A model generated the notes under the pieces. It was not told the DNA's origin, searched no databases, and saw nothing but the letters and a program-made list of their open reading frames with translations. DNA of 64,000 bases. Origin: Bacillota bacterium. GTDB lineage: Bacteria > Bacillota_I > Bacilli_A > RFN20 > CAG-288. Every line of letters begins with the position of its first letter. Positions within the stretch are counted from its first letter, which is position 1. Position numbers and translations under genes: made by a program. The stretch covers positions 12,635 to 76,634 of the forward strand of contig JAEWSJ010000027.1 in the NCBI GenBank assembly GCA_023398335.1. The letters run 5' to 3'. Positions 26,821 through 36,196 of this stretch are shown here, piece by piece.

Positions 26821-27501
26821 TCAAAAACCAATATCAATTTCACATAAATCATCATCAATTACAATTATTTTGTCATTATTTAATGGCTTTTTATATGAAT
26901 AAGCTATATTAATTAAATCAACTTTCATTAAGTCTAGTTCTTTGTATAATAAAGTCAATTCATTATTATCAAAACACGAGTTTAAGTTTATAACAAAGAT
27001 TAAATTAATATTATTAAGTTCATTTAGTGTTTTAATATAATTTACTAGTAACTCTAATAAAGATGAGGAATCATCAATTAATTTAACATCTGCCATCTTC
27101 AAAATTGAAGACATAGTAAAAGTATTAGAATAATCAATTTTAAGATCAATCACATCTTCCATTTCGTTTAAAAATTTTAGAATGGTATTACAAATCTCAT
27201 TATATTTATCATTTCTTGTTTGCAAATAATTATGTTCAATATTTTTATATAAACTATTCAATATTTTTTTATCTGATAATGATAAATTAAACAAATCAGT
27301 AATAAAACAGGCCTCAGGTAAAGACTGTTTCGATTCATCATTCGTAGAATAGACTAATAATTCATCTCCATATTCAATTTGGTTCTTTAAACTCATTACA
27401 AAGTTTTGAATTAGATGAGGATTCTCTATAATTATTGAATAATGAAATTGTTGATTTAGTATAATTGGTTCATTAAAGAATTTATACACTATTTTATTCA
27501 T
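26821..27501 (-). CDS. csn2: Csn2-family adaptation protein
   Basis: 226 aa, the length of short (canonical) Csn2. Position after cas2, with the start overlapping the cas2 stop (TTATGA), and pattern (N-terminal beta strands; INLIFVINLNSCF core; late KIIVIDDD) fit the Ca2+-dependent tetrameric ring that binds DNA ends during spacer acquisition. Primary sequence is poorly conserved, so the call rests partly on the locus. Its presence sets the subtype as II-A. Confidence 0.85.
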   Translation of the reverse strand: MNKIVYKFFNEPIILNQQFHYSIIIENPHLIQNFVMSLKNQIEYGDELLVYSTNDESKQSLPEACFITDLFNLSLSDKKILNSLYKNIEHNYLQTRNDKYNEICNTILKFLNEMEDVIDLKIDYSNTFTMSSILKMADVKLIDDSSSLLELLVNYIKTLNELNNINLIFVINLNSCFDNNELTLLYKELDLMKVDLINIAYSYKKPLNNDKIIVIDDDLCEIDIGF

Positions 27502-27803
27502 AATTCAATGTATTTAGAGTCAGATTCAATGATATCTGTACTGAAGTTTCCGCTCAAAAAATCAATTCCGTTAAACTGCTTTTCAGTAATTGTTAATACA
27601 GCAACAAGCCCTGCTTTTGGTAAATTTGCTTTTATCAGTTTTATGTGTGAATCAACAACCGTTTGATTTGTAGCAAGTTTAACATATACCGATTCTTGTA
27701 ATCTAATAAAGCCATGTTCTTTAATAAATTTAACAAAATTTCTATATTCTCTTTTATCAACCTTTGTTACTGAAGGCAAATCAAAAAATAACATCATTCT
27801 CAT
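27498..27803 (-). CDS. cas2: CRISPR-associated protein Cas2
   Basis: 101 aa from ATG 27803. The in-frame ATG at 27818 overlaps cas1, but GGGG lies nine bases ahead of 27803 and the protein then starts MRMMLFFDLPSVT, the family norm. Ferredoxin-like fold with the conserved Asp of FFDLP. Forms the Cas1-Cas2 integrase core. Both ends overlap or abut neighbours, so the operon is tightly coupled. Confidence 0.95.
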   Translation of the reverse strand: MRMMLFFDLPSVTKVDKREYRNFVKFIKEHGFIRLQESVYVKLATNQTVVDSHIKLIKANLPKAGLVAVLTITEKQFNGIDFLSGNFSTDIIESDSKYIEL

Positions 27804-27807
27804 AATT

Positions 27808-28677
27808 CTATACCCCATATTCTATAAATTTTATTTCCTTTTCTTTCTCATTTAAAACAGATAACACATTTCCAACATATAAATGAATTGCATTATCTAT
27901 ATACGTTTCAATCTTGTTGTATCTACATGGATAAGATAAAACCTTAGATAATTCACTCTTAAAATTGTCATCATTGATATCTTTAGTAGTAATAATTAAA
28001 TCAATCAATGGTCTTAATGGTTCCATTAAATCACAACCAAGATTAAAAGGATTTGTTTCTCCTATATGATGAATACCAAGTTGAGTGAGATAACCATAAG
28101 AAACAATCTCTCTATTTATAGCTGATAAAATTATTGCATAACCATAATTAAGATATGCATTTCTTGTATCTTTATCACTTCCTCTAATAAAATCATTTCC
28201 AAATAAAGAATTAAAATATACTTTTGCAGCATGACCTTCTCTATTTGTAGTGTCGTGTTCTTCAACCGCATCGCTATATTCAAGCAATTGATTTGATTTT
28301 TCTACTTTCATATTCGTGTTTAATACAAATGATTGATTCCTTATTTTCTCTTCAATAATTGATTTCCATACTTTTCCACAAACATTATCAACCCATTTTA
28401 TTTGATTCTTTATTCTTGAAGAAGATTCAAAAGAACTGGCATAAGGTATAACCTCCGCCAGTGGATTTGACTTTTCATCACAAAATATAACTTTTACTTT
28501 TCGCTTAACTAATTCTGACATTAATGCTGCTGTTAATGAAACACAAGTATTTTGAATTATTAAAGTGGATATTTCATCAATAAGTACTCTCTTAATTTCA
28601 TCACTTCTACATACCAAATAATTCAATGAATATTCTAGTTTTGCTTTATTGCAAATAACAACGGTACGAAATGCCAT
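27808..28677 (-). CDS. cas1: CRISPR-associated integrase Cas1
   Basis: 289 aa, the standard type II-A length. N-terminal beta domain (MAFRTVVICNKAKLEYSLNYL), then the helical catalytic domain with NYGYAIILSAINREIVSYGY (the metal-site Glu lies in this helix region), HHIGETNPFNLGCDLMEPLR (conserved His and Asp/Glu) and the end near KEIKFIEYG. Integrates new spacers at the leader end. Starts two bases after the cas9 stop. Confidence 0.97.
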   Translation of the reverse strand: MAFRTVVICNKAKLEYSLNYLVCRSDEIKRVLIDEISTLIIQNTCVSLTAALMSELVKRKVKVIFCDEKSNPLAEVIPYASSFESSSRIKNQIKWVDNVCGKVWKSIIEEKIRNQSFVLNTNMKVEKSNQLLEYSDAVEEHDTTNREGHAAKVYFNSLFGNDFIRGSDKDTRNAYLNYGYAIILSAINREIVSYGYLTQLGIHHIGETNPFNLGCDLMEPLRPLIDLIITTKDINDDNFKSELSKVLSYPCRYNKIETYIDNAIHLYVGNVLSVLNEKEKEIKFIEYGV

Positions 28678-28679
28678 GG

Positions 28680-31600
28680 CTAGTCTTTATACTCCCACAC
28701 AACCTTTTCAAAGAATCCGGTTACCGATTGATAGATGATTTTTTGATTAATCGACATTTTCTTGTTGATTTTAATCATACCTGAATTCGAGGCAAAACCA
28801 ACTAATGAATAATCAGATAATACTCTATCACACTTCGTCATATATAATATTTCTCTTAGCAAAATAACTTGATCAGCCAAAGAAAGGTTGTTGAATTTTT
28901 GAATAACATCGTCAGAAGTTAGTCTATTTCCAAAGTCAGATATACAACAATCCTTGTATATCTTTTCATTCTTCATCTTATTAACCAAGTAATTATATAA
29001 TCTATAATTTTTCTTCTTACTTAAATATAAATTAATTCTTAATTCTTTTGCTCCACCACTAACAAGATATGGTTTATTGTCATCGATAATATGCTTGTGT
29101 GGATCTTTTTCTTTATTCTTAGCAACCATATCAAAGAATTTTTCTATTACTTTTACATAATTTGTTAATTCTTGTGGGAAGTATAATTGAGAAATGTTTT
29201 TTAATACATATGCATTGTTACTTTTTCCGGTTATCGCAACTCTAGTATCGTTCATTTGAATCACAGTATTAACTAATAGTTTCTCAATAATAACTTCTGG
29301 TTCTTTTAATTGACATACATTAATTAAATATTGAGAAATAAACTCTTTATCACCAAATTTATCTTTAATTAATTTAGTTACAGGCTCAATAGTATATAAA
29401 GCATTTCCTTTTTTATCTTTAGACTTTACAAGCATATAAAATGCAACTTTTGGAGAACTAAACCCACCATACTTTGATGACTCTCGTAAAGGAGAATCAA
29501 TCTTTACTCCATCTTTAAGCATTTTCAGCTTCATTGGAATGAGTTCTTTTTTTGATGTGTCATTTGGACTATATACAGTAGCGTCGAATAAACCACCGCC
29601 TTGCTCAGTCTTCATAAATGTAAATAAAGCGTCTTTATGATACATCTGCTTCTTTACATCAATCAAAGTAGCGTGTTTCTTTTCAGTATTCCAAATCAAA
29701 CGTTTAGATCCATTTTCTTCTTTATAAATATCCGTATTAAATAACTTATTGCTATTCAAAGTTTCCTTAGAATTGCCATTCTTTTTTCTTGCATATATTC
29801 TTTTAATATTATCACCTTCAAAACCATATTTAGCGTTGAAACATTCACCAACAACAACGTTCAAAAATGCATCTTGTGCATGGTGAACATCATTAGTTAA
29901 TCTTGATTTTAATAATCCATATTTATTTCTAAAATCCGATACATTTCCTGCTTTTGAATATACGGCAGCTCTTGGATTATCTTTACAATATGTTTTCTTT
30001 AAAATATCACATACAACCGCCACAGACTGATTAGTAGAAGTTAATTGTCTATTTACAAAACTAAATACCTCATCATCAGTTAATGGTTCCTTACGAACGA
30101 TTCTATTATACTTATCAGCAGACATTAACTTCATACTTTTTAGATTATATATAAAGCTTTTACCCTTTGAAGTAAGTATCGAATCATCTATTGGGTAAGT
30201 ATCACGTTTTAAATTATTTTTACCTCTTAAAACTAATACTTTATTAGCCATGCTATCATCTTTAACAAGTGCCTGAGGAATAATATGATCAACATCGCAA
30301 TAATTATTGTCCAATACTGATTCAAAATCGATTTCTTCACCCGTATATGCACAATGACCTAATTGTTGAAAATATAAGAAAATCTTTTCTTTTCTAAGAG
30401 CGTCATTTGTTAATGTATATTGTCCGTCTTTAAGGTTAGACAATATTTTTTCATTCTTCTCAACGCAAGAAATCATGTAATCATTATTTATTTTTTCTGC
30501 TTCTTTATATTTTAATAACAAATCATTTCTTCTGGCAGATGGAACCATTTTATTATTAATTGGTCCCCTAGTACATTCGACAAAGTATTTATCAATTTTA
30601 CACTTTAAAATATTATCTTGAATTTCATCAATAATTCTAAATGATTGATTAACCGCACGTTTCATAATTGGAGATAAGTAAGATTCTTGAATCAATTCTT
30701 CTTTAGTTAAAGGATTAGTGTTATTTATTTCATTAAACTTATCTTTAAATCCATACGTATTAATTATTTCCATTAAGTTTAAATTTGTTTTTCTCATCAA
30801 CTCAATAATTGATAAATATAATGCGTCTGCAGTACCAGTATTAACTACTTCAACCCTGACTCCATCCAACAATTTATGTGATAAAGAGCCATAGCCACTA
30901 TAAGTTAATCCCTTAATCTTAGCGACATATTCATCATTCAATTTATATACTTCTTTAAGTCTTTTAACTAAAATTCTCTTATCTTCAAACAAGGTAATAT
31001 CTAAAATAATATCGTCTATTATATCTTTATATTTATCAAAATCATCACCGAAAATATTTGTAAAATCAACATAGGATGATAAAGAAGATTTTATTTCTTG
31101 ATCTTCAGTTTTTGAATTTGATATAGTCACATCTTCTCCAGTAATAGATTTAAAATATTTACCAATGCCTTTTAATGTAACCTTCTTATGTTTTTTAAAC
31201 ATGTTTTCTATTAAATCTTGCTTTTGCTCATAAGTAATAGAGTTTCCATTAATCTTAATTTTATTAACTTCAGACAAGACCATATACTCGCTGTAAAGCA
31301 ACGAATTTTTAGCTAAAGTTGGTTCGCCAGTTAAATATGTACAAGTGTTTTTCATTCTTTCAATAAACGCTTGAGCAGATTTATCTTGGTCAACCTTTGT
31401 AAAGAAATTCCATGGATAAATCTTCCCATCTTCTTTTCTAACTAACCAACCCTTAGATTTATCATCTGGATTAGGCATGTGAAGATTTAAAGGTCCAATG
31501 TAATATGGAATTTTAAATGTTAGTAAAGAAATAATTTTATCTTTAGTTATATATCCATCATTATCTTTTTCTTCTAAGAAAGGATAATACTTCTTTTGAT

Positions 31601-32933
31601 TTTCAATAATTGCAATCATCTCATTTTCGTTTAATTGATATGGTAAAACTCCATTATCAGTTGAATTCAACAATGGTAAGAAATTATCTTCGTTTATTAA
31701 AGAAATGAATTCTTTGGCCTTTTCATCTTCTTTTCCTAAAAGTAGTTTCTTACATGCTTTATAGAAAATATCTTTTGGTGAATGAGCACAAGTCTTTTTA
31801 ACTCCTCTAGTTATAGTTGAGCCAATATAACTGGTATAGTTACCTTCTTTATGTGGTTCTTTTGGAACATCAACAAACATTTTATTATATTCTTCTTTAG
31901 AGAAATTATGACGAACATAGTTCTTAAACTCATTTAGTTGACTTTGATGCAAATCATATTTTGAAACCATAGCAGCGGAAAGAGATTTCTTTCCATTTAG
32001 CAATTGAATAATAGTGATCGAATCAAACAATTGTTTTGCAGCTTCTATTAAACAAACTTCATCTTCTGTGTATGTAGAAGTCAATGATGGATATATTTCA
32101 TCTATAAATTTTACTGAAGAAAACTCTATTGCATCATTTTCGCTATATTCATCATTACAAAATAAATCTTTTGGATTAATTTTATAGCCAACAATTAATT
32201 TCAAAATCAAATTATTATTTTTCTTTCCAAATAAAGTTGCTAATGCAGAACAAATATTTCCTCTTCCATGAACGTTTTGGAATAATTCATATATTTTATT
32301 TGAAGAATTTTCATTCAAAGGTAAAGTATATAAATTAATAATATCTTCAGTTTCATCATCTACAAAAACTTGTTGAATTGAATTATTAAGTTTATCCAAT
32401 ATTTCTTTCAATGATTCAACCGACATTCCATTTCCGGATATCTTCTTACCTTCTTGTAAGAAATTTCCGCGATACTTTACCATATGATGAAAAGCTAAAT
32501 ATATTTCTCTTATATCGGCTTTGTCTTTTGTTTCCATTAAATATTTACGTAAATGATATATAGTTCTCTTATTATCATCATTATAAAAATCCTTATCTGT
32601 TTTATTATTATCATTAAATAATGAGTATTTGCCGACTAGTGTCCTGTCTTCTTCTTTAAAAGATGATTCATTCAATCTAATAAAGAAAGTAGGATCTACT
32701 TTATCAATTTCATTTTGAAAAATTCCTTGCAACAAACATAATCTTTCTTTTCGTCTTTGTAGTCTTCTTCTATTTGATCTAAATTGACGGCGTGCAGACT
32801 TATCCTCCGCTTCCTCAAACAAACGAGCACCCCATAGAGACTTACCACCTTTTTTTACAACTTTAAAATTTTCATCTGTAACTGCCCAACCTACCGAATT
32901 GGTTCCTATATCTAATCCTAAATAATATGCCAT
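28680..32933 (-). CDS. cas9: CRISPR-associated endonuclease Cas9 (type II-A)
   Basis: 1417 aa, slightly longer than SpyCas9. RuvC-I LGLDIGTNSVGWAV (D8), an Arg-rich bridge helix (ARRQFRSNRRRLQRRKERL), RuvC-II YFVECTRG (about 786), HNH CDVDHIIPQ (H about 882) with the downstream Asn in NNLKRD, and RuvC-III HHAQDAFLN (about 1016). All catalytic residues are present, so it should cut both strands. SD AAAGGA lies nine bases ahead of ATG 32933. The tracrRNA promoter starts one base upstream of this ATG on the other strand. Confidence 0.98.
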   Translation of the reverse strand: MAYYLGLDIGTNSVGWAVTDENFKVVKKGGKSLWGARLFEEAEDKSARRQFRSNRRRLQRRKERLCLLQGIFQNEIDKVDPTFFIRLNESSFKEEDRTLVGKYSLFNDNNKTDKDFYNDDNKRTIYHLRKYLMETKDKADIREIYLAFHHMVKYRGNFLQEGKKISGNGMSVESLKEILDKLNNSIQQVFVDDETEDIINLYTLPLNENSSNKIYELFQNVHGRGNICSALATLFGKKNNNLILKLIVGYKINPKDLFCNDEYSENDAIEFSSVKFIDEIYPSLTSTYTEDEVCLIEAAKQLFDSITIIQLLNGKKSLSAAMVSKYDLHQSQLNEFKNYVRHNFSKEEYNKMFVDVPKEPHKEGNYTSYIGSTITRGVKKTCAHSPKDIFYKACKKLLLGKEDEKAKEFISLINEDNFLPLLNSTDNGVLPYQLNENEMIAIIENQKKYYPFLEEKDNDGYITKDKIISLLTFKIPYYIGPLNLHMPNPDDKSKGWLVRKEDGKIYPWNFFTKVDQDKSAQAFIERMKNTCTYLTGEPTLAKNSLLYSEYMVLSEVNKIKINGNSITYEQKQDLIENMFKKHKKVTLKGIGKYFKSITGEDVTISNSKTEDQEIKSSLSSYVDFTNIFGDDFDKYKDIIDDIILDITLFEDKRILVKRLKEVYKLNDEYVAKIKGLTYSGYGSLSHKLLDGVRVEVVNTGTADALYLSIIELMRKTNLNLMEIINTYGFKDKFNEINNTNPLTKEELIQESYLSPIMKRAVNQSFRIIDEIQDNILKCKIDKYFVECTRGPINNKMVPSARRNDLLLKYKEAEKINNDYMISCVEKNEKILSNLKDGQYTLTNDALRKEKIFLYFQQLGHCAYTGEEIDFESVLDNNYCDVDHIIPQALVKDDSMANKVLVLRGKNNLKRDTYPIDDSILTSKGKSFIYNLKSMKLMSADKYNRIVRKEPLTDDEVFSFVNRQLTSTNQSVAVVCDILKKTYCKDNPRAAVYSKAGNVSDFRNKYGLLKSRLTNDVHHAQDAFLNVVVGECFNAKYGFEGDNIKRIYARKKNGNSKETLNSNKLFNTDIYKEENGSKRLIWNTEKKHATLIDVKKQMYHKDALFTFMKTEQGGGLFDATVYSPNDTSKKELIPMKLKMLKDGVKIDSPLRESSKYGGFSSPKVAFYMLVKSKDKKGNALYTIEPVTKLIKDKFGDKEFISQYLINVCQLKEPEVIIEKLLVNTVIQMNDTRVAITGKSNNAYVLKNISQLYFPQELTNYVKVIEKFFDMVAKNKEKDPHKHIIDDNKPYLVSGGAKELRINLYLSKKKNYRLYNYLVNKMKNEKIYKDCCISDFGNRLTSDDVIQKFNNLSLADQVILLREILYMTKCDRVLSDYSLVGFASNSGMIKINKKMSINQKIIYQSVTGFFEKVVWEYKD

Positions 32934-32934
32934 A

Positions 32935-32963
32935 TTGACAAATCCTTTCTTTTTTTCTAGAAT
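32935..32963 (+). promoter_or_regulatory. Promoter of the tracrRNA
   Basis: -35 TTGACA (32935-32940), 17-base spacer, -10 TAGAAT (32958-32963). It lies in the leader of cas9, covering the cas9 ribosome-binding site on the opposite strand, and starts transcription away from cas9 near 32970. Confidence 0.7.
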
Positions 32964-32969
32964 AATAGT

Positions 32970-33112
32970 GTTCCAAAGATCTTTACCTAGTATTTTTGGA
33001 ATAACATTACAAGTTCAAATAAAAATTTATTCAACCTGTAAGGCCCGCTTCTAAAAGTAATAAACTATTTAGTCTTTGGGGCCACTTAACTCTCTTACGA
33101 GAGTTTTTTTAT
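32970..33112 (+). ncRNA. tracrRNA for the type II-A CRISPR-Cas9 system
   Basis: Contains an anti-repeat (about 32985-33020) matching the CRISPR repeat complement: ACCTAGT pairs with the crRNA ACTAGGT, ATAACATTA pairs with TAATGTTAT, then after a bulge (CAAG opposite GAG) TTCAAA pairs with TTTGA. That stem-bulge-stem is the Cas9 guide architecture. Downstream are an AAATTTATTCAAC region, a GGCCC...GGGCC hairpin and a final AACTCTC-TTAC-GAGAGTT hairpin with seven T (33088-33110) as terminator. The 5' end is inferred from the promoter. Confidence 0.88.
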
Positions 33113-33253
33113 ACCAAGATTTTCTTTAGATAATACCCTTTAATAAAAACAATCAATCGTAATAAATTATACTATGTGAAACAAAAATATACTCCTATAT
33201 ATTTCTCCTCTCATTTTTATATAATTATATCATATTATCTGCTAACAATGTAC

Positions 33254-34227
33254 TTAACCCCAATAATTGGACCGAGCGACGAAATCTAAACTAATAAGTA
33301 TATCTTCCATGGATTGTTGTCTATATATTACAGGCGACAATCCTTTTAATTTAACTGTAATTCTTTGGTTGTTGTAATAAAATATGTATTCTTTCATTGC
33401 TAACTCTAATTCTTCTAATGATTTGAATTCATATTCATGACCATAAAACATTTCGTTTTTCATTACTCCAAAGAAGTTTTCCATAAGACTATTATCAAGA
33501 CAATTTCCTTTTCTTGACATAGATTGAATTATTCCTTTAGTCTTCAATCTTTGACGATAATCATACATTTGATATTGCCATCCTTGATCAGAATGAAAAA
33601 TTAATCCATCAAGATTTTCATATTTTTGAAATGCTGAATCAAGCATATCAGTAATCTGATTATATGAAGGTGATTTTGATATTGAATATGCAACTATCTC
33701 TCTATTATTCATATCTAGAATCGGGGATAAATATAGTTTTCCTGAAGCAATATGGAATTCAGATATATCTGTAGTCCACTTTTGATTGACTGTTGAAGTG
33801 CTAAAATTGCGTGTAAACTTTGTAATATTTTTTCCTTCATTTACTTCTTTTTCGAGAAGTAAATTAGGACAAATCTTTCCACATTCACCTTTATATGACT
33901 TATATTTAGTTCGTGGAGATTTAGCTTTAATTCCCAGTTGATTCATAATCTTATGTACTTTCTTATGATTGACTATTAATACTATATTTCGAAGTTCGAG
34001 AGTTATTCTAGGATATACATATTTTCCTTTATTTGAACTGAATATTTCATATATTGCAGCTTTTATCTATTCATTAGGATCTTTTCTACTATATGTATTG
34101 ATTTCATAGAGGTACGATGATTTCGCCATTTTAGCATGTTTTAATAGTGCTGATAGAGAGTGTTTTTGCCTTAGTTCAAATATAACACGAATTATTTCTT
34201 TCTTTCGCGCTTTATCCTCTCTCGTAC
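33254..34227 (-). pseudogene. IS3 orfB transposase (DDE), interrupted by one TAG
   Basis: C-terminal 230 codons are intact and contain the rve-type DDE set: TTDISEF, HSDQGWQY and the Glu of NSLMENFFG. Upstream the frame continues through KYVYPRITLELRN and KHSLSALLKHAK, typical of IS150 OrfB, but an in-frame TAG at 34067-34069 (DPNE-stop-IKAAI) cuts it. The HTH-like N-terminus reaches back into orfA, as usual for frameshift-expressed transposases. Confidence 0.85.
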
Positions 34228-34727
34228 TAAGGCTCTCAATTTTTTTGAAAAATCGATTTCCATTTTTAGTTGCTCATTTTCTTTTCTAAGAGCAACAAGC
34301 TCTTTTCTTTCTTCATCAGAAAGAGTGGCTGAAAATTCCAATGGAAGTGATGATTCTATAACTTTATCATCTTTAGGTTTCATTCTAGGTCTACCTCGCC
34401 TTCTATTTATCGCAAGACCATTATAACTTCCTGATATTGTCTTACCCAACTTAGTATAGAAGATGGTCTAATCATGTGTTCGATTCCCAAAGAGCTCATT
34501 GACTCGCCAGTTAAAACTCTACATACAAGTTTAAACTTAAACTCAGGAGAATAAGAATCGCATCCTAATTTTGCTTCATAAATTAATTCACCATGTTTTC
34601 TATAACACAGTACTAAAAAGCGAATATAAGACTCATTGATATTAAACATCTTCGCAATCTTAATTGTTGAAGCACCATTTTTCTTCATTTCAATAATCTT
34701 CTTCTTATCTTCAATTGTTAGTTTCAT
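34192..34727 (-). pseudogene. IS3 orfA, frameshifted
   Basis: ATG 34727 has AAGGGG upstream. The protein starts with an HTH (TIEDKKKIIEMKKNGASTIK ... INESYIRFLVLCYRKHG) and continues in frame to SWVRQYQE near 34432, where one missing base shifts it to an early stop. The correct continuation is in the next frame: YNGLAINRRRGRPRM and a leucine-zipper-like helix (LVALRKENEQLKMEIDFSKK). The element cannot make intact OrfA without correction. Confidence 0.85.
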
Positions 34728-34821
34728 AATAAAAACCCCTTTAATCTTTCCGATCGCTCGGTCCAATTATTGGGGTTAAGTACATTGACGCAATTTTTTT
34801 TAGACTTTAGTTATTATTATA

Positions 34822-35028
34822 TTACTTCTCTATTTTGTTATCTTTTTTTAAGGCAAATATAACTGAAAAAACAAAACCAACAATCATTGATAGACAACCA
34901 ACTAAAATCATTCCACTATAAAGATATTCACTAAAATTATTCACAATGGCAAAACTTATAAGAGCAAAGCCCGTTAGTGAAGTTCCACAAACAAAAGTCA
35001 CACAACTAGCGATAATTTTTTTATATAA
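34822..35028 (-). pseudogene. Small two-helix membrane protein without a recognisable start codon
   Basis: Open frame of 68 codons reading KKIIASCVTFVCGTSLTGFA, then two membrane helices (CVTFVCGTSLTGFALISFAIV and MILVGCLSMIVGFVFSVIFAL) and ending KKDNKIEK-stop. A purine-rich AAAGAGGTAG sits right before it, but the frame opens with TTA TAT AAA and has no ATG/GTG/TTG in the expected place. Either the start codon has mutated or an unusual start is used. Unknown function. Confidence 0.4.
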
Positions 35029-35149
35029 CTACCTCTTTCTTATTACAGTTGTATAACAATAAACTAGTTAAATAGACAAAGTACTTTGTTTGTTTTATTT
35101 CTAACAAATTAGTGCGTATGTTATACTTTATTAAGAGGAAAAAACAAAT

Positions 35150-36160
35150 ATGAAAAAAGCATTAGGAATAACTTTAATATCTGTCATTACTGTTATTGCA
35201 GCACTTGGAACATTCACTTCATATGTTGCGTTAAACGGTATATGCACTGAAAAATATAGTGAAGGCGGTAATTCAAACTGGATGAAAGCAATAAAAGATA
35301 ATGCTCTTCTTACTGATGTAGTAATACCAGGCTCTCATGATTCAGGCACCTATGGAATGCCATGGGTTACTGAAACTCAAACATATTCAATAAAAGAACA
35401 ATTAAATACTGGTGTTAGATACTTTGATATAAGAGTAAATAAACTAAGTGAAGACAAATATGTAACCTTTCATGATATTTCAAACGGAGTAGATTTTGAG
35501 CCAATATTAAAAGATATCAAAGATTTCTTACTAACTAATAAAGAAGAAACGCTCATATTAGATTTTCAACATTTTAAAAATAAAGCTGAAGATGGAGTTA
35601 AGACCTTAATTGATCAATACTTAGTAAATAATAATCTAGTAATTAAAAATGAAACTACTAATCCAGACTTAAAGTTTGTTTCAGAACTCAAATTCGGAGA
35701 TGCCCGTGGAAAATGTTTAATCTTCTTCGGCGATGATATCAATAATCCAGCTAATTATATTTTTTCTCGTAATAACGATACCTGTACAAATCAAAACACA
35801 TCATTAAATTCTTGCTATGTCTCTTCTTATAATAAGATGAGTTCAAAAGATTATATTGAAAAAGGAATACCATTCTACTTTACAAATATAAAAAACAAAA
35901 TTAAGAATGAAGGCTCTAAAGGAATCTTTGTCCTTCAAGGTCAACTAACCGATGGTAAATTATTATTCGGACCCTGGTCACGTGAAAAAGAACACGATAA
36001 GAATATGACAGATTACATTACCTCTACTTTCATAAACGGAAGTGAAGAATTAAATTTATCAAATGTAATCATGCGTGATTTTATAAATAACGAAAAAGTC
36101 AATCAAATAATTAAATTAAATCTTGAAAAACACACCTGTAGTGAGGAACTATTAAGCTAG
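35150..36160 (+). CDS. Secreted PI-PLC X-domain protein
   Basis: 336 aa. N-terminal signal/anchor (LGITLISVITVIAALGTFTS). The phosphatidylinositol-specific phospholipase C X domain is clear: IPGSHDSGTYGM (catalytic H63), QLNTGVRYFDIRV, FHDI (second catalytic His, H108) and a late GPWSREK segment. Bacterial members cleave phosphatidylinositol or GPI anchors without Ca2+. A membrane-anchored or exported enzyme is expected. It faces an EEP-fold protein and lies near a GDPD, suggesting use of phospholipid head groups from the surroundings. Confidence 0.85.
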   Translation: MKKALGITLISVITVIAALGTFTSYVALNGICTEKYSEGGNSNWMKAIKDNALLTDVVIPGSHDSGTYGMPWVTETQTYSIKEQLNTGVRYFDIRVNKLSEDKYVTFHDISNGVDFEPILKDIKDFLLTNKEETLILDFQHFKNKAEDGVKTLIDQYLVNNNLVIKNETTNPDLKFVSELKFGDARGKCLIFFGDDINNPANYIFSRNNDTCTNQNTSLNSCYVSSYNKMSSKDYIEKGIPFYFTNIKNKIKNEGSKGIFVLQGQLTDGKLLFGPWSREKEHDKNMTDYITSTFINGSEELNLSNVIMRDFINNEKVNQIIKLNLEKHTCSEELLS

Positions 36161-36162
36161 TT

Positions 36163-36190
36163 AAAAAGCGATGCTTCTACATCGCTTTTT
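36163..36190. terminator. Bidirectional terminator between the PLC-like and EEP-fold genes
   Basis: AAAAAGCGATG ... CATCGCTTTTT: perfect 11-bp arms with T-runs on both strands, between two convergent genes. Confidence 0.8.
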
Positions 36191-36196
36191 GACTGA

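Larger units (their letters stand above)
33249..34784 (-). mobile_element. IS3-family (IS150-group) insertion sequence, inactivated
   Basis: 1536 bp bounded by perfect 31-bp inverted repeats beginning TGTACTTAACCCCAATAATT and ending GGACCGAGCGA (33249-33279 and 34754-34784). The ends start TGTACT, as in IS150. Inside are orfA and orfB on the minus strand, each broken once. Flanking bases read CAA on the left and TTG on the right, so no short direct target repeat is visible. It lies about 140 bp beyond the tracrRNA. Confidence 0.9.

Noticed and set aside
32933..33250. A plus-strand degenerate CRISPR repeat as part of a second array
   Set aside because: Only one partial copy exists and it has the stem-bulge-stem pairing and terminator of a tracrRNA, with a promoter ahead of it.
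33246..34787. CAA/TTG flanks as part of the IS ends or as target duplication
   Set aside because: The three bases are inverted, not direct, copies. IS3-type ends start TG, so 33249 and 34784 are the better borders and no duplication is visible.
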